64,000 nucleotides of DNA from Chlamydomonas reinhardtii. Lineage: Eukaryota; Chlorophyta; Chlorophyceae; Chlamydomonadales; Chlamydomonadaceae. Location: the NCBI RefSeq assembly GCF_000002595.2, contig NC_057016.1:1876515-1940514 (forward strand). Direction: 5' to 3'. The notes beneath the pieces were generated by a model, which saw only the letters and a list, made by a program, of their open reading frames with translations, did not search any database and was not told where the DNA came from. Every line of letters begins with the position of its first letter. Positions within the stretch are counted from its first letter, which is position 1. Position numbers and translations under genes: made by a program. This document shows, piece after piece, positions 10,804-20,585 of this stretch.

Positions 10804-12801
10804 ATGCATCAGAGCTGGACCGGCGCGGTGGCGGTGTACCTTCCCAAGCCGCCGCGCGGCGGGCTCTACCCGGCCATAGCCACCGCAGGCCTGTTGGGCG
10901 CGGGTACAGGCGGGGGCGCAGGCGCCGCAGCCGCTCCCTCCCTCGCGAGGACACAGCAGCTGCCGCTGCCGCTCGCGCCCGCCAGGTCGCAGCTGAGGGG
11001 CACGTGGGCGCTCAGCAAGGGCACCGCCACACTGACGGCGGCGCTGTCGGAGGAGGGCAGGGGCGAGTTCGACTTGCGGGTGCGCGGGGGGCGTGTTGTG
11101 CGTGCCTATGTGCCTGCTGGAAGCAGTACTGAACTGTGCATGCGTGCCCGCCGCCTGCGGGCCTGCCGAGGACGTGCCCTTTTCCTAAGGGGAAGGAGAA
11201 AGGGAGGGCGGAGGCATGGGAGACGGCCCTGTCTTCGAGACCCGAGTGCCTGCGACCTAGCACCTGCGACCTCGGCAACTAGTCAACGACCTAGCCATCT
11301 GCGCGCGCGTGCAGCTCCGACCGCGCCCGCACGACGCTCTCATTTGCGATGCATCCACGCCCGTGTCTGCAGGTCCAACTGGACGGCACCACGCTGTGGC
11401 ACCAGGACGTGTTCAGGGGCGCCGCCACCGTGAGGCTGCTCGCACCGCCGCCACCACCGCCGCAGCAGCAGCAGCTCGCGGCGGCGGCAGCGGCGGCTTT
11501 AGGGCCGCCTAATGCTGCGGCGCCGCCGCATGCGCAGCCAGGCTCACAGGCCCTTCCGGCTGCAGCAGAGCCGGCGGCGGGTGGCGGTGGCAGTAGCACT
11601 GGAGCCGGCGGCGGGCGGGGCAGTGGCGGAGGCACGGTGCCGTGGATGCTCTTGCTGCTGCCGCGGCGTGCTGATGCCGCCGCCGCCACAGCGCCAGCAG
11701 ACGGCAATGGAGGTGCAGGTGCAGTCGGGGTGGCGGGGGCCAAGGACTCTGCGGCGACAGCACCCGCCTCGCTGGCAGTAGCAGCCGAGCACGCAGCCGG
11801 TCTGCCCTCAACAACATCCCCAGCCCAGCCGGCCGCCTGCTCGCCACCGGCCATGGTGTTTCGCTTCAACGGCCCCGGAGAGGGCCGAGCCTTCCAGTCA
11901 CTGCTGCACGCCGCCAGCCGAGCCCGGGAGGTCCTAATGCAGAGGGCAGTGGACGCTGCTACTGCCGCCGCCTCAGCCGCCACGGCGGCAGCCGCGGCGG
12001 CTGTAGCAGCCCGGGCTCCGGCGGCGGAAGCGGCGGCGCTGGCGCAGGAGCAGCGACAGGAAGCCGCTAGCGGAGGGAACTGTGCAGTCGAGGCGGTGGG
12101 GCCTGGTGGTGGCGGCGCGGGTGCGGGCGGTGCGGGCGCCGCCACCGCTGATGACATGGCGGCCCAGGCCGCGGGCATGAGCCGACAGGACATCCAGGCC
12201 GCGATTGAGGTGTGTGCGTGTTTGAGGGGCGCGGGCGCGGCGTGCACGGAGGCGAAGTCAGCAGTCCAAGTCATATATTTTACAGTAACCAGTTTTAATA
12301 CAGCAACCGGTTCCCGCAAGCGTTGTCGATAACCGTGTCCACGCTGTGCACACAACCGCACTGTACGGTACCGGGCAAGGTTGGCGCACCTCCCGCCCCA
12401 CACACGCACGGCACTGTCGCAGTGTCACTCGCAAACGCAAGCACTGCTGACCTTCCACGTTATTGCACTGCAGCGTTTCTTGTTGGAGCCTGACTTCCAA
12501 GGTAAGGCTAACCTTCGCCAGAGGGTTGCAAGAATGCAATGCGATTGCATGGCTTCCTGCTTAGCTTAGCGCTTTTGGCAGTGCGGAGGCACAGGTCCGC
12601 CTTTCGTCCCTCTAACGTCCCGATGGCGGCTTCGCGCCTGGCGCTTCCCTTGCTGCAGCGCTGGTGATGCGGGTGGAGGAGGTGTGGGATGAGATGGAAG
12701 CCGCGGCGGAGGCGCAGGTGGCGGCGGCGGCAGCGACGGATGGCGCTCCCGAGGAAGCTTTGCAGATGGACGGCGCTGGTGCTGATGCCGGTCACAGCTA
12801 G
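10804..12801 (+). CDS. Uncharacterised Ala/Pro/Gln-rich protein
   Basis: Exons 10804-11079, 11373-12209, 12474-12501 and 12659-12801 close to 427 residues. The N-terminus (MHQSWTGAVAVYLPKPPRGG) and a segment RGTWALSKGTATLTAALSEEG...VQLDGTTLWHQD look folded; the alternating hydrophobic pattern suggests beta strands. A ~200-residue Ala/Gly/Pro/Gln low-complexity stretch follows. The C-terminus carries a helical module (SRQDIQAAIERFL, then EPDFQALVMRVEEVWDEME) and an acidic Ala-rich end. Exon 3 is only 28 nt. A TGTAA at 12855-12859 lies 54 nt after the stop, so the 3' UTR may be short. I recognise no family. The model is supported by phase and splice sites, not by homology. Confidence 0.65.
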
Positions 12802-12854
12802 TGATGCGTGCGGCTCTGTGATGGCTGCGGCGGCGATGTGTGGACTCGTGCGTG

Positions 12855-12859
12855 TGTAA
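12855..12859 (+). terminator. Poly(A) signal TGTAA for 10804 gene
   Basis: TGTAA sits 54 nt after the stop codon at 12799-12801. No other TGTAA was seen before the convergent gene's end at 13463. Confidence 0.5.
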
Positions 12860-13462
12860 TCCACAGCTCGGCAAGCCTGCTGGAGCCTGCTGTTACTTCC
12901 GTTTTGTACTTTATCTTGTGAACACTTGGTCACCCGAGATTTATAGACCCATACACGCATCTGACTGCCATTCCAGATGCAAACCATAAGCAGGGGTATG
13001 GCCGCGCCCGCTTTCCCACAGCCTCTACAGTAGTGTTGTACCGTGGGCCATGTCACGGCTCCTGCCTGCTCGCCTCCACATCCCGACCACGCGCTCCAGC
13101 CCTAGCAGCCGCCGAAGCCCCCTTCCTGTTCCCGCAAGCGTAACGCCGAGCTACAAACTCTGCCAAGCCGCTTCGAGCCGCACCACACATTCAAACAAGC
13201 CAGATTACGTCGAGTCACGCCCCGTCCGAAGCTAACCCCCCAGCCCCCCGCTACCTACCGCCTGCACCCCCTCCGCTGCAGCTCCAGCGCCCCGTCCTTC
13301 CCGCAAGCCATCCCCTGCCTCATGCCCCTCTCCTCCCTCTCCTCCACTGACGTCCACACCGATCAGTCACCACAACTGCCCATGCCTGCGCCCCGTAGTC
13401 GTTTGGGCTGGTATCTACCACCCCTCTCCCAGCATGTCCCTCGCCCCCCTGCTGGTCGCCGC

Positions 13463-16400
13463 TCAGTCGTCCAATGTGACCGCGTACTCGAGCGCGTTGC
13501 CCAGCGCCCGCACGTCCTTGCCGTAGCTGGCCAGCAGCTCCGCCTTCACCAGCAACGCGTCCGCACCGCTCTGGCGGGCGGCAGACGCCTCCTCCAGGGA
13601 GCGCACGCCCACCTGCAGTTTGAGGAGTTCGGGAGTTCGAGGAGTTTGAGGAGTTTGAGGAGTTGGGGAGTTTGGGTGGGGCCAGACGTGGTGTGAGCGG
13701 GTGACTAACGTGGCGTGGGGTGGGTTGTGCAGCAGGGCGCGCACGGCCATGCCGCATTCGTTGTGGTAAAGCATCGTCGGTAACCATTACTCGGTCGCTG
13801 GTTTCAGATGCCCACGCGGCAACCCGTTCTGTGACCCGCCACCCTCTCCCGTCCCAAGACGCTCGCCTCTCCTCCCGCCTCAGGAGCGGTGTCACCACAA
13901 ACGCCCCAACCCGCCCCCGCCCCGCCCCAAACTGCCTCCGGGCAAACGCGGCCCTGGCCTAGCGTGCCTGACCAACCCTCGTCTTGTCTCTTCCCGCACA
14001 CCTCCCGCCTCACCCTCACCCCCATACCCTCACCCCCATGCCCTCACCCCCATGCCCTCATCCCCCCCTCGCCCTCACCCCCTCCCGCCCCCCCCCGCCC
14101 TCATCCCCCCCTCGCCCTCACCCCCTCCCGCCCCCCCCCCCGCCCTCACCCCCTCCCGCCCTCCACCCTATGCCCTCACCCGGCCCCCCCCCCGGCCCTC
14201 ACCAGGCTGATGGCTCCGAAGGGCAGCTCCCCTAGCAGGCCGTGCGCGATCTTGTTGGCGAAGCCGGGAATGGCCACCGACAGACCCACAGACACGTTGA
14301 TTGCGTAGAACACCACACCCTGCGTCACAGAAGAAGAAGCAGTGACGGCGGCAGGAGCCAGGCAGCTCGTGAGAAGCGTGTTCAGCGCGGGAGTAAGATG
14401 AGGAGGAAGGAGCCACCCCGGATTGCACTCCCCCTCGCGCGACTCCTCCTGCCCCCTCCTTCCGCCCTATGCCCAACACCGGTCCCTCCCCCCTCTGCTC
14501 CTTCCCATCCTCGTGCCCCCTCCACATACCCGCAGTGCCACACTCGCAGCACCACACCTGTACTGCCACACACAATCCGTAATGCCACACATACACTCAC
14601 CCTCACCCCCACCCCCCCGCACCCCGACCCCCACGGCCCCACGCCCCCGCCCTCACCCCACCCCTACGCCCCCACCCCACCCCCACGCCCCCGCCCTCAC
14701 CCCACCCCTACGCCCCCAACCCCCACCCCACCCCCACGCCCCCCACCCCCCCACCCCACGCCCCCTCAACCCCACCCCACGCCCCCACACCCCCACCCCC
14801 TCACCCCCCCGCCCCCTCACCCCCTCACCTGCTGGCTGAGCTCAGCCACCTCCTTGGCGTTCACCACCTCCACTGGGGCGTCCAGACCTAGAGCCGCGCT
14901 GAAGCTGCTCATCACACCCGTGCCGCGACCCGTCACCTGGCGGCGAGGGGGGTAAGGGGTGGGATGGCAGATACCAGCCCAAATCAAACCAAACCAGGGG
15001 GTAAGGGGCGGGGTTGTGTGCCCGAGCCCAGTGGAATAGGTCCCCAATAGTCAGGGAATCGTGGGGCGGGGCGGGGCGGGTGGGGCGGGGATGGGAGATG
15101 CGCATAAGATGGCTGCGCGGGTTGGCCTGGGACGTTGAACGGTCGGCGGGAAGAAGCAGAGGGCCCATCCGCTACCCCAACCACGCTCATCCCCACACTC
15201 ATTCACACACTCATTTACGCTCGTGTCACACGCTCACCTGGTTGATGAGGCCGAGGGCGCCGGCCGCACCCGACTCCTTGATCTCACACACCTGCGACCC
15301 CGGCCAGTCAGGGGCGCCAGGGTCAGACCAGGCACCGGCACACGCCCTGCACCCTACCCCGGCATCCGCGTCTCGTTTGACCACCCCCTGCCCCGATCCC
15401 ACACCAGCTGCCACCTTCCCCGGCCTCTCCTGCGCGTGCCGTCCACCCCCTGCCGAATCGCCTTCGCCTCCCTCCCAAACACCAGACTCGCTGTCCCCAT
15501 CCAACTCCTCCCCACCAGTCATCGACGCAACTAACCCCACCTCACCCTTTCCCCCGGATACTGAGAAAACAACCCCATCCTTTCAGCCATTCCTGGACCC
15601 CCACGCTGGCCCCCCCTCATCCCCACTCATCCCCATTGGGCTGGTATTTACACCCCCCCCCCCTCCTCCCCTCCTCCCACCTGCAGCGGGTGGATGAGCC
15701 AGTCCCGCGCCAGCACCGGCACCTTGGGCACCGCCTGCTGCACACTGAACAGGTCGCGCAGACCCGAGGGCGTGTCCGCAGAGTCCGTGCGCACCACCAG
15801 AGCCGAGGCGCCGCCCACCTGGGTGAGCGGGTGAGCGGGTGAGCGGGTGAGCGGGTGAGCGGGTGAGCGGGTGAGCGGGTGGTCACACACATACGGCAGC
15901 GCACGACGTGGAAGACATGCAGGTTCAGGTGCGGTGCGGGTGTGGTGTCAGGTTGTGGCAGGCGTGGGTGGGTGGTGAGGGTGTGTGTGTGTGTGTAACA
16001 TGGGAGGTAATGCATGGGCAGGGCACACGAGTGGCGGTACAGAGTTCGGCGCGGTGGCCGTACCCGGTCCAACCTCGCCAGCAGTGCAGGCGCCCAATGT
16101 CGCTGAAACCCATTGTCGCACGCTTGAGCCCACGTCACACACGCTCACACAGCAGCTCGCACCCGCCCAGCCCATGCAGCCCATGTACCCTCTCCCCTAC
16201 CCCTCACCCCAACCCCTCTCCTGCCAGCCAACCCCACCCCTCTCCCACGCCCCTCCCCTCCTAGCCGCCCCCAAAGGGCCCCCCAAACTCTCCTCCTCGC
16301 CCTTTTGCATGGGGTTCGGTTTAGTTGAGGCTGGTATCTTAAACCTCCACCCCACCCCTTCCCCCCACCTGCACGTAGGCCTTGGCCAGCTCCGCCAGCT

Positions 16401-17237
16401 CCGCCGAGGTGGTCTCGGGGGTGGGGCGAGCCACCTCGTACACCAGCACCGCCCGGCCCTGTGTGGGCGTGGCCGTGCAGGCCAGCGGGCGCATGCGTAC
16501 CGGTATGTGGACGAAGGGAAATGAAACGCACCCGGGCTTTCCTCACAGTGGGGAGCATTCCTATTTCCCAACCAGCCCTGCCCTGGCGCCTGTTTAACCC
16601 TCACACTCTGCCGGCATCCTCTGCCCCAGCGGATGTTCCCTTTGTGTATGCACCCCCAAGACGCCTCGTCATCCGCCTTCACCCGCCGCCACCGTTCCGC
16701 TGCCCTCTCGCGGCGGCGCACCATGGGCACGTTCTCCGCAATGAGTGTGGCCAGGCGGTAGGCGGGCCGCAGCGGCATGGCGGTGGCGGACTGCAGCCGC
16801 TCGTCCAGAGCCTCCATGCCCATGTCACGAATGGTGGCCTCCAGCTCGCGCTGCTTGCGACTGGCGAGGAGGGCGGAGGAGAAGAGGCGGGGGGGGGGGG
16901 ATGAGGTGAAGGGCTGTGCGCATGCATACGGCACGCGCATTCGGCTACAGGCGGGAGAACCTTTCCAGCCCATGCCCCGTTCCACGCCAAATGCGCATCG
17001 AATCCTCTATTACTGGGCCTCATGCAAGCCCCTAGAATCGCCTCACCGAATGGTTGCTTCCAGCGCGCTCATGGGAGTCTTCGGGGGCTCGTCGTCAGGG
17101 GTCGCCCGAGCGATGTGGCGCGGCATCGTGCGTGTCAAGCGCACAACCGAGGCCTGCCGCGCTGCCCTCCTGCTGCAGCTGCCTGTGACGTTGCTTCGAG
17201 TGCAATAGCTCGTACTGGCCGCCATGCTGCCCACCAT
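13463..17237 (-). CDS. Indole-3-glycerol-phosphate-synthase-like protein, probably not a working IGPS
   Basis: Exons 17237-17047, 16860-16683, 16458-16369, 15818-15681, 15291-15238, 14936-14829, 14319-14203 and 13612-13463 close to 341 residues. The first ~60 residues are Arg/Ser/Thr-rich with few acids, like a plastid transit peptide. The remainder follows the TrpC barrel: YEVARPTPET (where TrpC has AEVKKASPSKG), ALVVRTD, VPVLARDWLIHP (TrpC PVLCKDFI), GAAGALGLI, PVEVVNAKEVAEL, YAIN, and VGVRSLEEA...GADALLVKAELL near the end. The catalytic lysines of EVKKASPS and of LCKDF are replaced and the SESGI glutamate motif is AISLVGV, while the VEV glutamate and the Asn are kept. TrpC makes indole-3-glycerol phosphate in Trp synthesis; this paralog likely has another role. 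The joint 16683/16458 was chosen on phase and fit. Confidence 0.8.
14000..14830. repeat. Long C-rich low-complexity tracts in IGPS-like introns
   Basis: Two blocks (about 14010-14195 and 14590-14828) are made of CCCTCACCCC, CCCCACGCC and similar units. They fill introns of the minus-strand IGPS-like gene, so its RNA carries long G-rich runs. They contain open frames in several phases that are compositional artefacts. Confidence 0.85.
15823..15878. repeat. Octamer array (GTGAGCGG)7
   Basis: Seven perfect copies of GTGAGCGG occur in tandem, starting 5 bp from the acceptor boundary of the IGPS-like exon 15818-15681. On the gene's strand the array reads CCGCTCAC and acts as the pyrimidine-rich region before the CAG acceptor. 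Each plus-strand unit also looks like a splice donor. Confidence 0.95.
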
Positions 17238-17828
17238 GCTTGCACAAGGATTCACTGTTTATCGCCACAGTCCACAGGTGCCGGCTGAAAGCGAGGTAAC
17301 AACCAAAATGTGTACAAGCAAGTGCGCGTGTATTACTATTGTGTCGGCGTGAACACTTCAATGATTCAAGGGGGATTTCTGTTGACTGCTGCTGCTTGCA
17401 AGCACGCGTGGTTGCTGACGAATTGGCAGCAGTTATCACAAACTATGCTGTACAGGTGAAACAAAATCCTCCTAGTTCATTTGAGCTGAAAACGAGGGAT
17501 GAGGATTTGGTTGACGGTTGTCAGGGTTTCCTGCCGTGTCCGGGGCCAATCGGTTCTGGGGGCACCAGCTCTTTTTGATGCTGCACACCTGTGTAGGTCC
17601 AGTATGAGCCGGAGCCGACTATGGGTCTGCGGCCTGCGGCCCTTCCGGTGTGCATGGGGAGAGCCTTCGGTCCGATGACGCAATACTGTGGCCAGTCGCC
17701 TATAGCCCGTATTCTGATTGTGTACTTTCACAGTCTACATACAACCTGGAGCAACCATCGTGAAGCAAAATACACGAACGCTCCACAGTTACAATCTGTT
17801 TAAATATATCATATAGCATAACTTAATC
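17238..17828. promoter_or_regulatory. Divergent promoter, IGPS-like / SDR genes
   Basis: 591 bp separate the start codons of two head-to-head genes. No coding exon was found. An AT-rich stretch directly before the SDR start (about 17795-17825, TTTAAATATATCATATAG) is unusual in this GC-rich DNA and could contain core promoter or 5' UTR elements. Confidence 0.5.
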
Positions 17829-19566
17829 ATGGCTGAGGGGCCTGTGAACGTGGTGCTTGGCGCGGGAGGCCGGACAGGCCTGGAATGCGTCAAAAGGCTC
17901 GTCGATGTCAGCGACATACCAACGCGCGCAGTCGTCCGCGACCCTTCCAAGCTGGAGAGCATTCTGGCAAAGTCAGCAAAGCTCCAGATTGTCAAGGGGG
18001 ACGTGGGGAATGAGGCCAGCCTGCGCGAGGTGCTCAAGGGCGCTCGCGGCGTCATCTTCGCCGCAGCCGGTAGGGGCTACTGGAGTGCGGCCGATGTGGA
18101 CTTCAAGGTGAGCGATGGACCCAGGCACGGCGCTTTTCGGGCGCCGGGGGAGCCGGGGTCCAGGCGTGGGCCCGTGGGTCACAGCTGCTACTGCCGGCGG
18201 GCTGGGATTGCGAGCTACTGCCCCAATAAGCTTTGGCTTTGTTGCCGTCTCCAAGTCGTCCTCAAGCCGGCGGCGAAGGCAGACCCCCTCTCATTAACCC
18301 TGTGCTCGGCCAACGTTCCGGCGTGGTGCGCTCAGGGCGTGGAGCGGGCGGCGGCGGTGTGTAAGGAGGTGGGCGCGCAGCGGCTGGTGCTGGTGTCTTC
18401 CATGCTAGTCACGAAGAAGAACTGGTGAGACCGTGAGACGCAAGAGGACGAGGGCCCAGGAGAAAGCGACCTGGTCGGTTGGGGGACGCCGGGTTTGGCT
18501 ACCACAGCTTGCGGGAGGTACCGAGGGGCGGGGTACCTACCACATTGGCGCACACACGTGCGCGCGACGCCGCGACTACACTGACACACGGTGCCGACTT
18601 GATTGCTTCCCTTGCGCCTTTGTGACATGGAACACACCTGCGAATCAGGCTCAACCCGGTCCGCCTGCTGCTCAACAACATCCGCTGGGGCCTCATGGAC
18701 AACAAGCTCAAAGGTGAGCGCGGACTGCCGAGTACGGCCAGTGCGATGCAGTCCAGGTGAAGTGTTCTTTACGGTCATGGGGGCTTGCACGGACACTGGA
18801 CAGTACTTGCTTTGCGCTGGGGGCGCATCGCATGCGGACGAGCTCGCAGCCCTGTTTGCGCGGTGCTGGGTGGGCAGAGCGCGGCTGGCCAGTGCCACGG
18901 CCGCTTCCTGTACTACCGTAAACGCCTCCGCATCGGTCAGCCGGTGATCCTACTGTTCTCGCTGCATGCCTGTTCAGGCGAGGACGCGCTGCGGGCCAGC
19001 GGCCAGCCTTACACTGTGGTGCGGCCGAGCGGCCTGGCCAGCGGCCTGCCTGGAGACGTCACCTTCGTCACCGGTGCGTGCGTGCGTGCGTGTGCAATGG
19101 GACAGTGTTTAGGCAGGTTGGCCGGGTCCGTTAAGGTGCAGCTGACGCCCAGACCCCAGCAGCGTGCGTGCGTGTATGTGTTGCATAACGCACATGTTCC
19201 AGTCCTCCCATCACTGGGGCGCTCGATTCTGAAGAAAGCAGACCGCGCCATCCACCTGGCACCCGGGCGCCGTGTCGCTTCTTCCTTGTACGCCGGATGC
19301 TACCTCCTGTGCTTTTACAGCCCGTGCTCCTCATGACTGCCAAATGTGGTATATTTGCACGTGCACACAACACAGGCCAGGGCGACACCATGGCTGCCGG
19401 CAGCACCATCAACCGCGCCGACCTGGCAGCGGTGTGTGCTGAGGCGCTCACAAACCCCGGAGCGCGAAATGTTACGTTTGAGATCGTGGCGCGGGAGGGC
19501 GCGCCGCCCGGCGGCTACGAGGCTCAGCTGAAGAGCATGTGGGCGTCGCTGCAGCAGGATGCGTAA
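17829..19566 (+). CDS. NAD(P)-binding atypical short-chain dehydrogenase (NmrA/TIC62-like)
   Basis: Exons 17829-18107, 18336-18424, 18649-18713, 18978-19073 and 19376-19566 close to 239 residues. The Rossmann dinucleotide motif VVLGAGGRTG lies at residues 8-17. It is followed by RAVVRDPSKL, VKGDVGNEASLREVLKGARGVIFAA, LVLVSSM and YTVVRPSGL, the usual order for atypical SDRs related to NmrA, HSCARG and the plant TIC62/At5g02240 group. The canonical YxxxK catalytic pair is not evident, as expected for that group, so it may be a redox sensor or reductase. Length is near that of the minimal domain, with no obvious transit peptide; it probably stays in the cytosol, or the start is further upstream. 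TGTAA at 19999-20003 fits the 3' end. Confidence 0.85.
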
Positions 19567-20585
19567 AGCCAGGTTAGGTGTGGGGTAGCTGTGGAGCAGT
19601 GCTGGAGCGGAGGAGGAGAGGGGCACGGTCACAGCAGCCTTTGCGTTAGTAAGACTGAATTGAATGCAGTCAAGCTCGGGAGTGGCGGCAGTTGCGAGGT
19701 GCAGGCGGGATGCAGCAGGCATAATAAGGTGGCTGGTCTTGACTTAAATACCATACACCGCCGCCGGTTGCAAGCGTTGTGCTGGTGCACCATAGGCCCT
19801 GTTGAAAGGGTGCATGCACAAATGAGGCCTGGAAGACTAGTAATCTGGTATTGAGGCGTGAGTACCATACGGTAAGCAAGGTGCGTGAGGTTATCGGTAT
19901 CAGAAGGGATGCCGCGTGCATGCACTGTTGTATCAATATATGATAAGTTTTGCACTGGATGGTGTACCGATCAACGACATGCGTCACGACGAAAGGGCTG
20001 TAATGTGGCTGCTTCATTGGATGGCAGGACGGGCAGATTGTTGCGGTATTGTGTGCATGGCTGCATGCCCATTGTGCTGGGTGAAGCTGAAGGCATGTAC
20101 TTCAAAATCCTTGGGCCATAGATTACAACAGTCGTAGCATCTGCAACAGGCCCTTGCAGCCGCGTTGGATACGTAAGTCGAGTCCTATGGGTCCTATCCC
20201 GTCCGGTGCTCTCAGCGAAGTTCACTTGCCACCCATCAATCTGATAGGTGATTGCCTCCACAGTTGTAATTCCAGCTCACATGAAGCATTCATGTCCGCG
20301 CAACGTGTAGCCGTGCTGTCAAGCTCTATCCGTCCCAGCGACTGCCTCCATCAACGACTCCTGGGGCGCCAGCATCAAGCAGCCGTTGCAAGTCGCCACC
20401 AGCTTTCGCCGCCTGTGCCCTGCATTTCCTTCTGGCCCGTGTCCGCAACGTCCACGCCTGCGTCCACCCTCTCCGAGCGTGCGTGCTCCGCTTAAACCTA
20501 CACACGCACCTCATGCTCCACCCCTCCTTGCCCAACGCTCCTCAATGCTGCTGTCTGTATCTCCGACTGGATCCAAAGATGAAAT
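19567..20585. other. Convergent intergenic region with both poly(A) signals
   Basis: This holds the 3' UTRs of the SDR gene (plus-strand TGTAA 19999-20003) and the SERRATE gene (minus-strand TGTAA 20127-20123). The two signals are 120 bp apart and face each other without overlap. No exon was seen. Confidence 0.6.
20123..20127 (-). terminator. Poly(A) signal TGTAA for SERRATE
   Basis: TTACA on the plus strand is TGTAA on the gene strand, about 460 nt downstream of the stop at 20586. Confidence 0.55.

Noticed and set aside
11273-11372. Retaining 11080-11372 as coding in the 10804 gene
   Set aside because: The read-through frame becomes Arg/Cys-rich without sense, while the GTGCGC donor and CTGCAG acceptor give a clean in-phase joint.
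14423-14839. Long Pro/His/Thr open frames in C-rich tracts
   Set aside because: C-rich low-complexity DNA is open in many frames at once; these are intronic in the IGPS-like gene.
15823-15878. Cluster of alternative splice donors
   Set aside because: The GTGAGC units are on the strand opposite to the gene, so they are not donors for the IGPS-like transcript.
16459-16682. Extending the IGPS-like exon into FVHIPVRMRPLACTATPTQG
   Set aside because: No acceptor upstream of this stretch restores phase with the previous exon; the CACACAG acceptor at 16459 with donor CGG/GTGAAG does.
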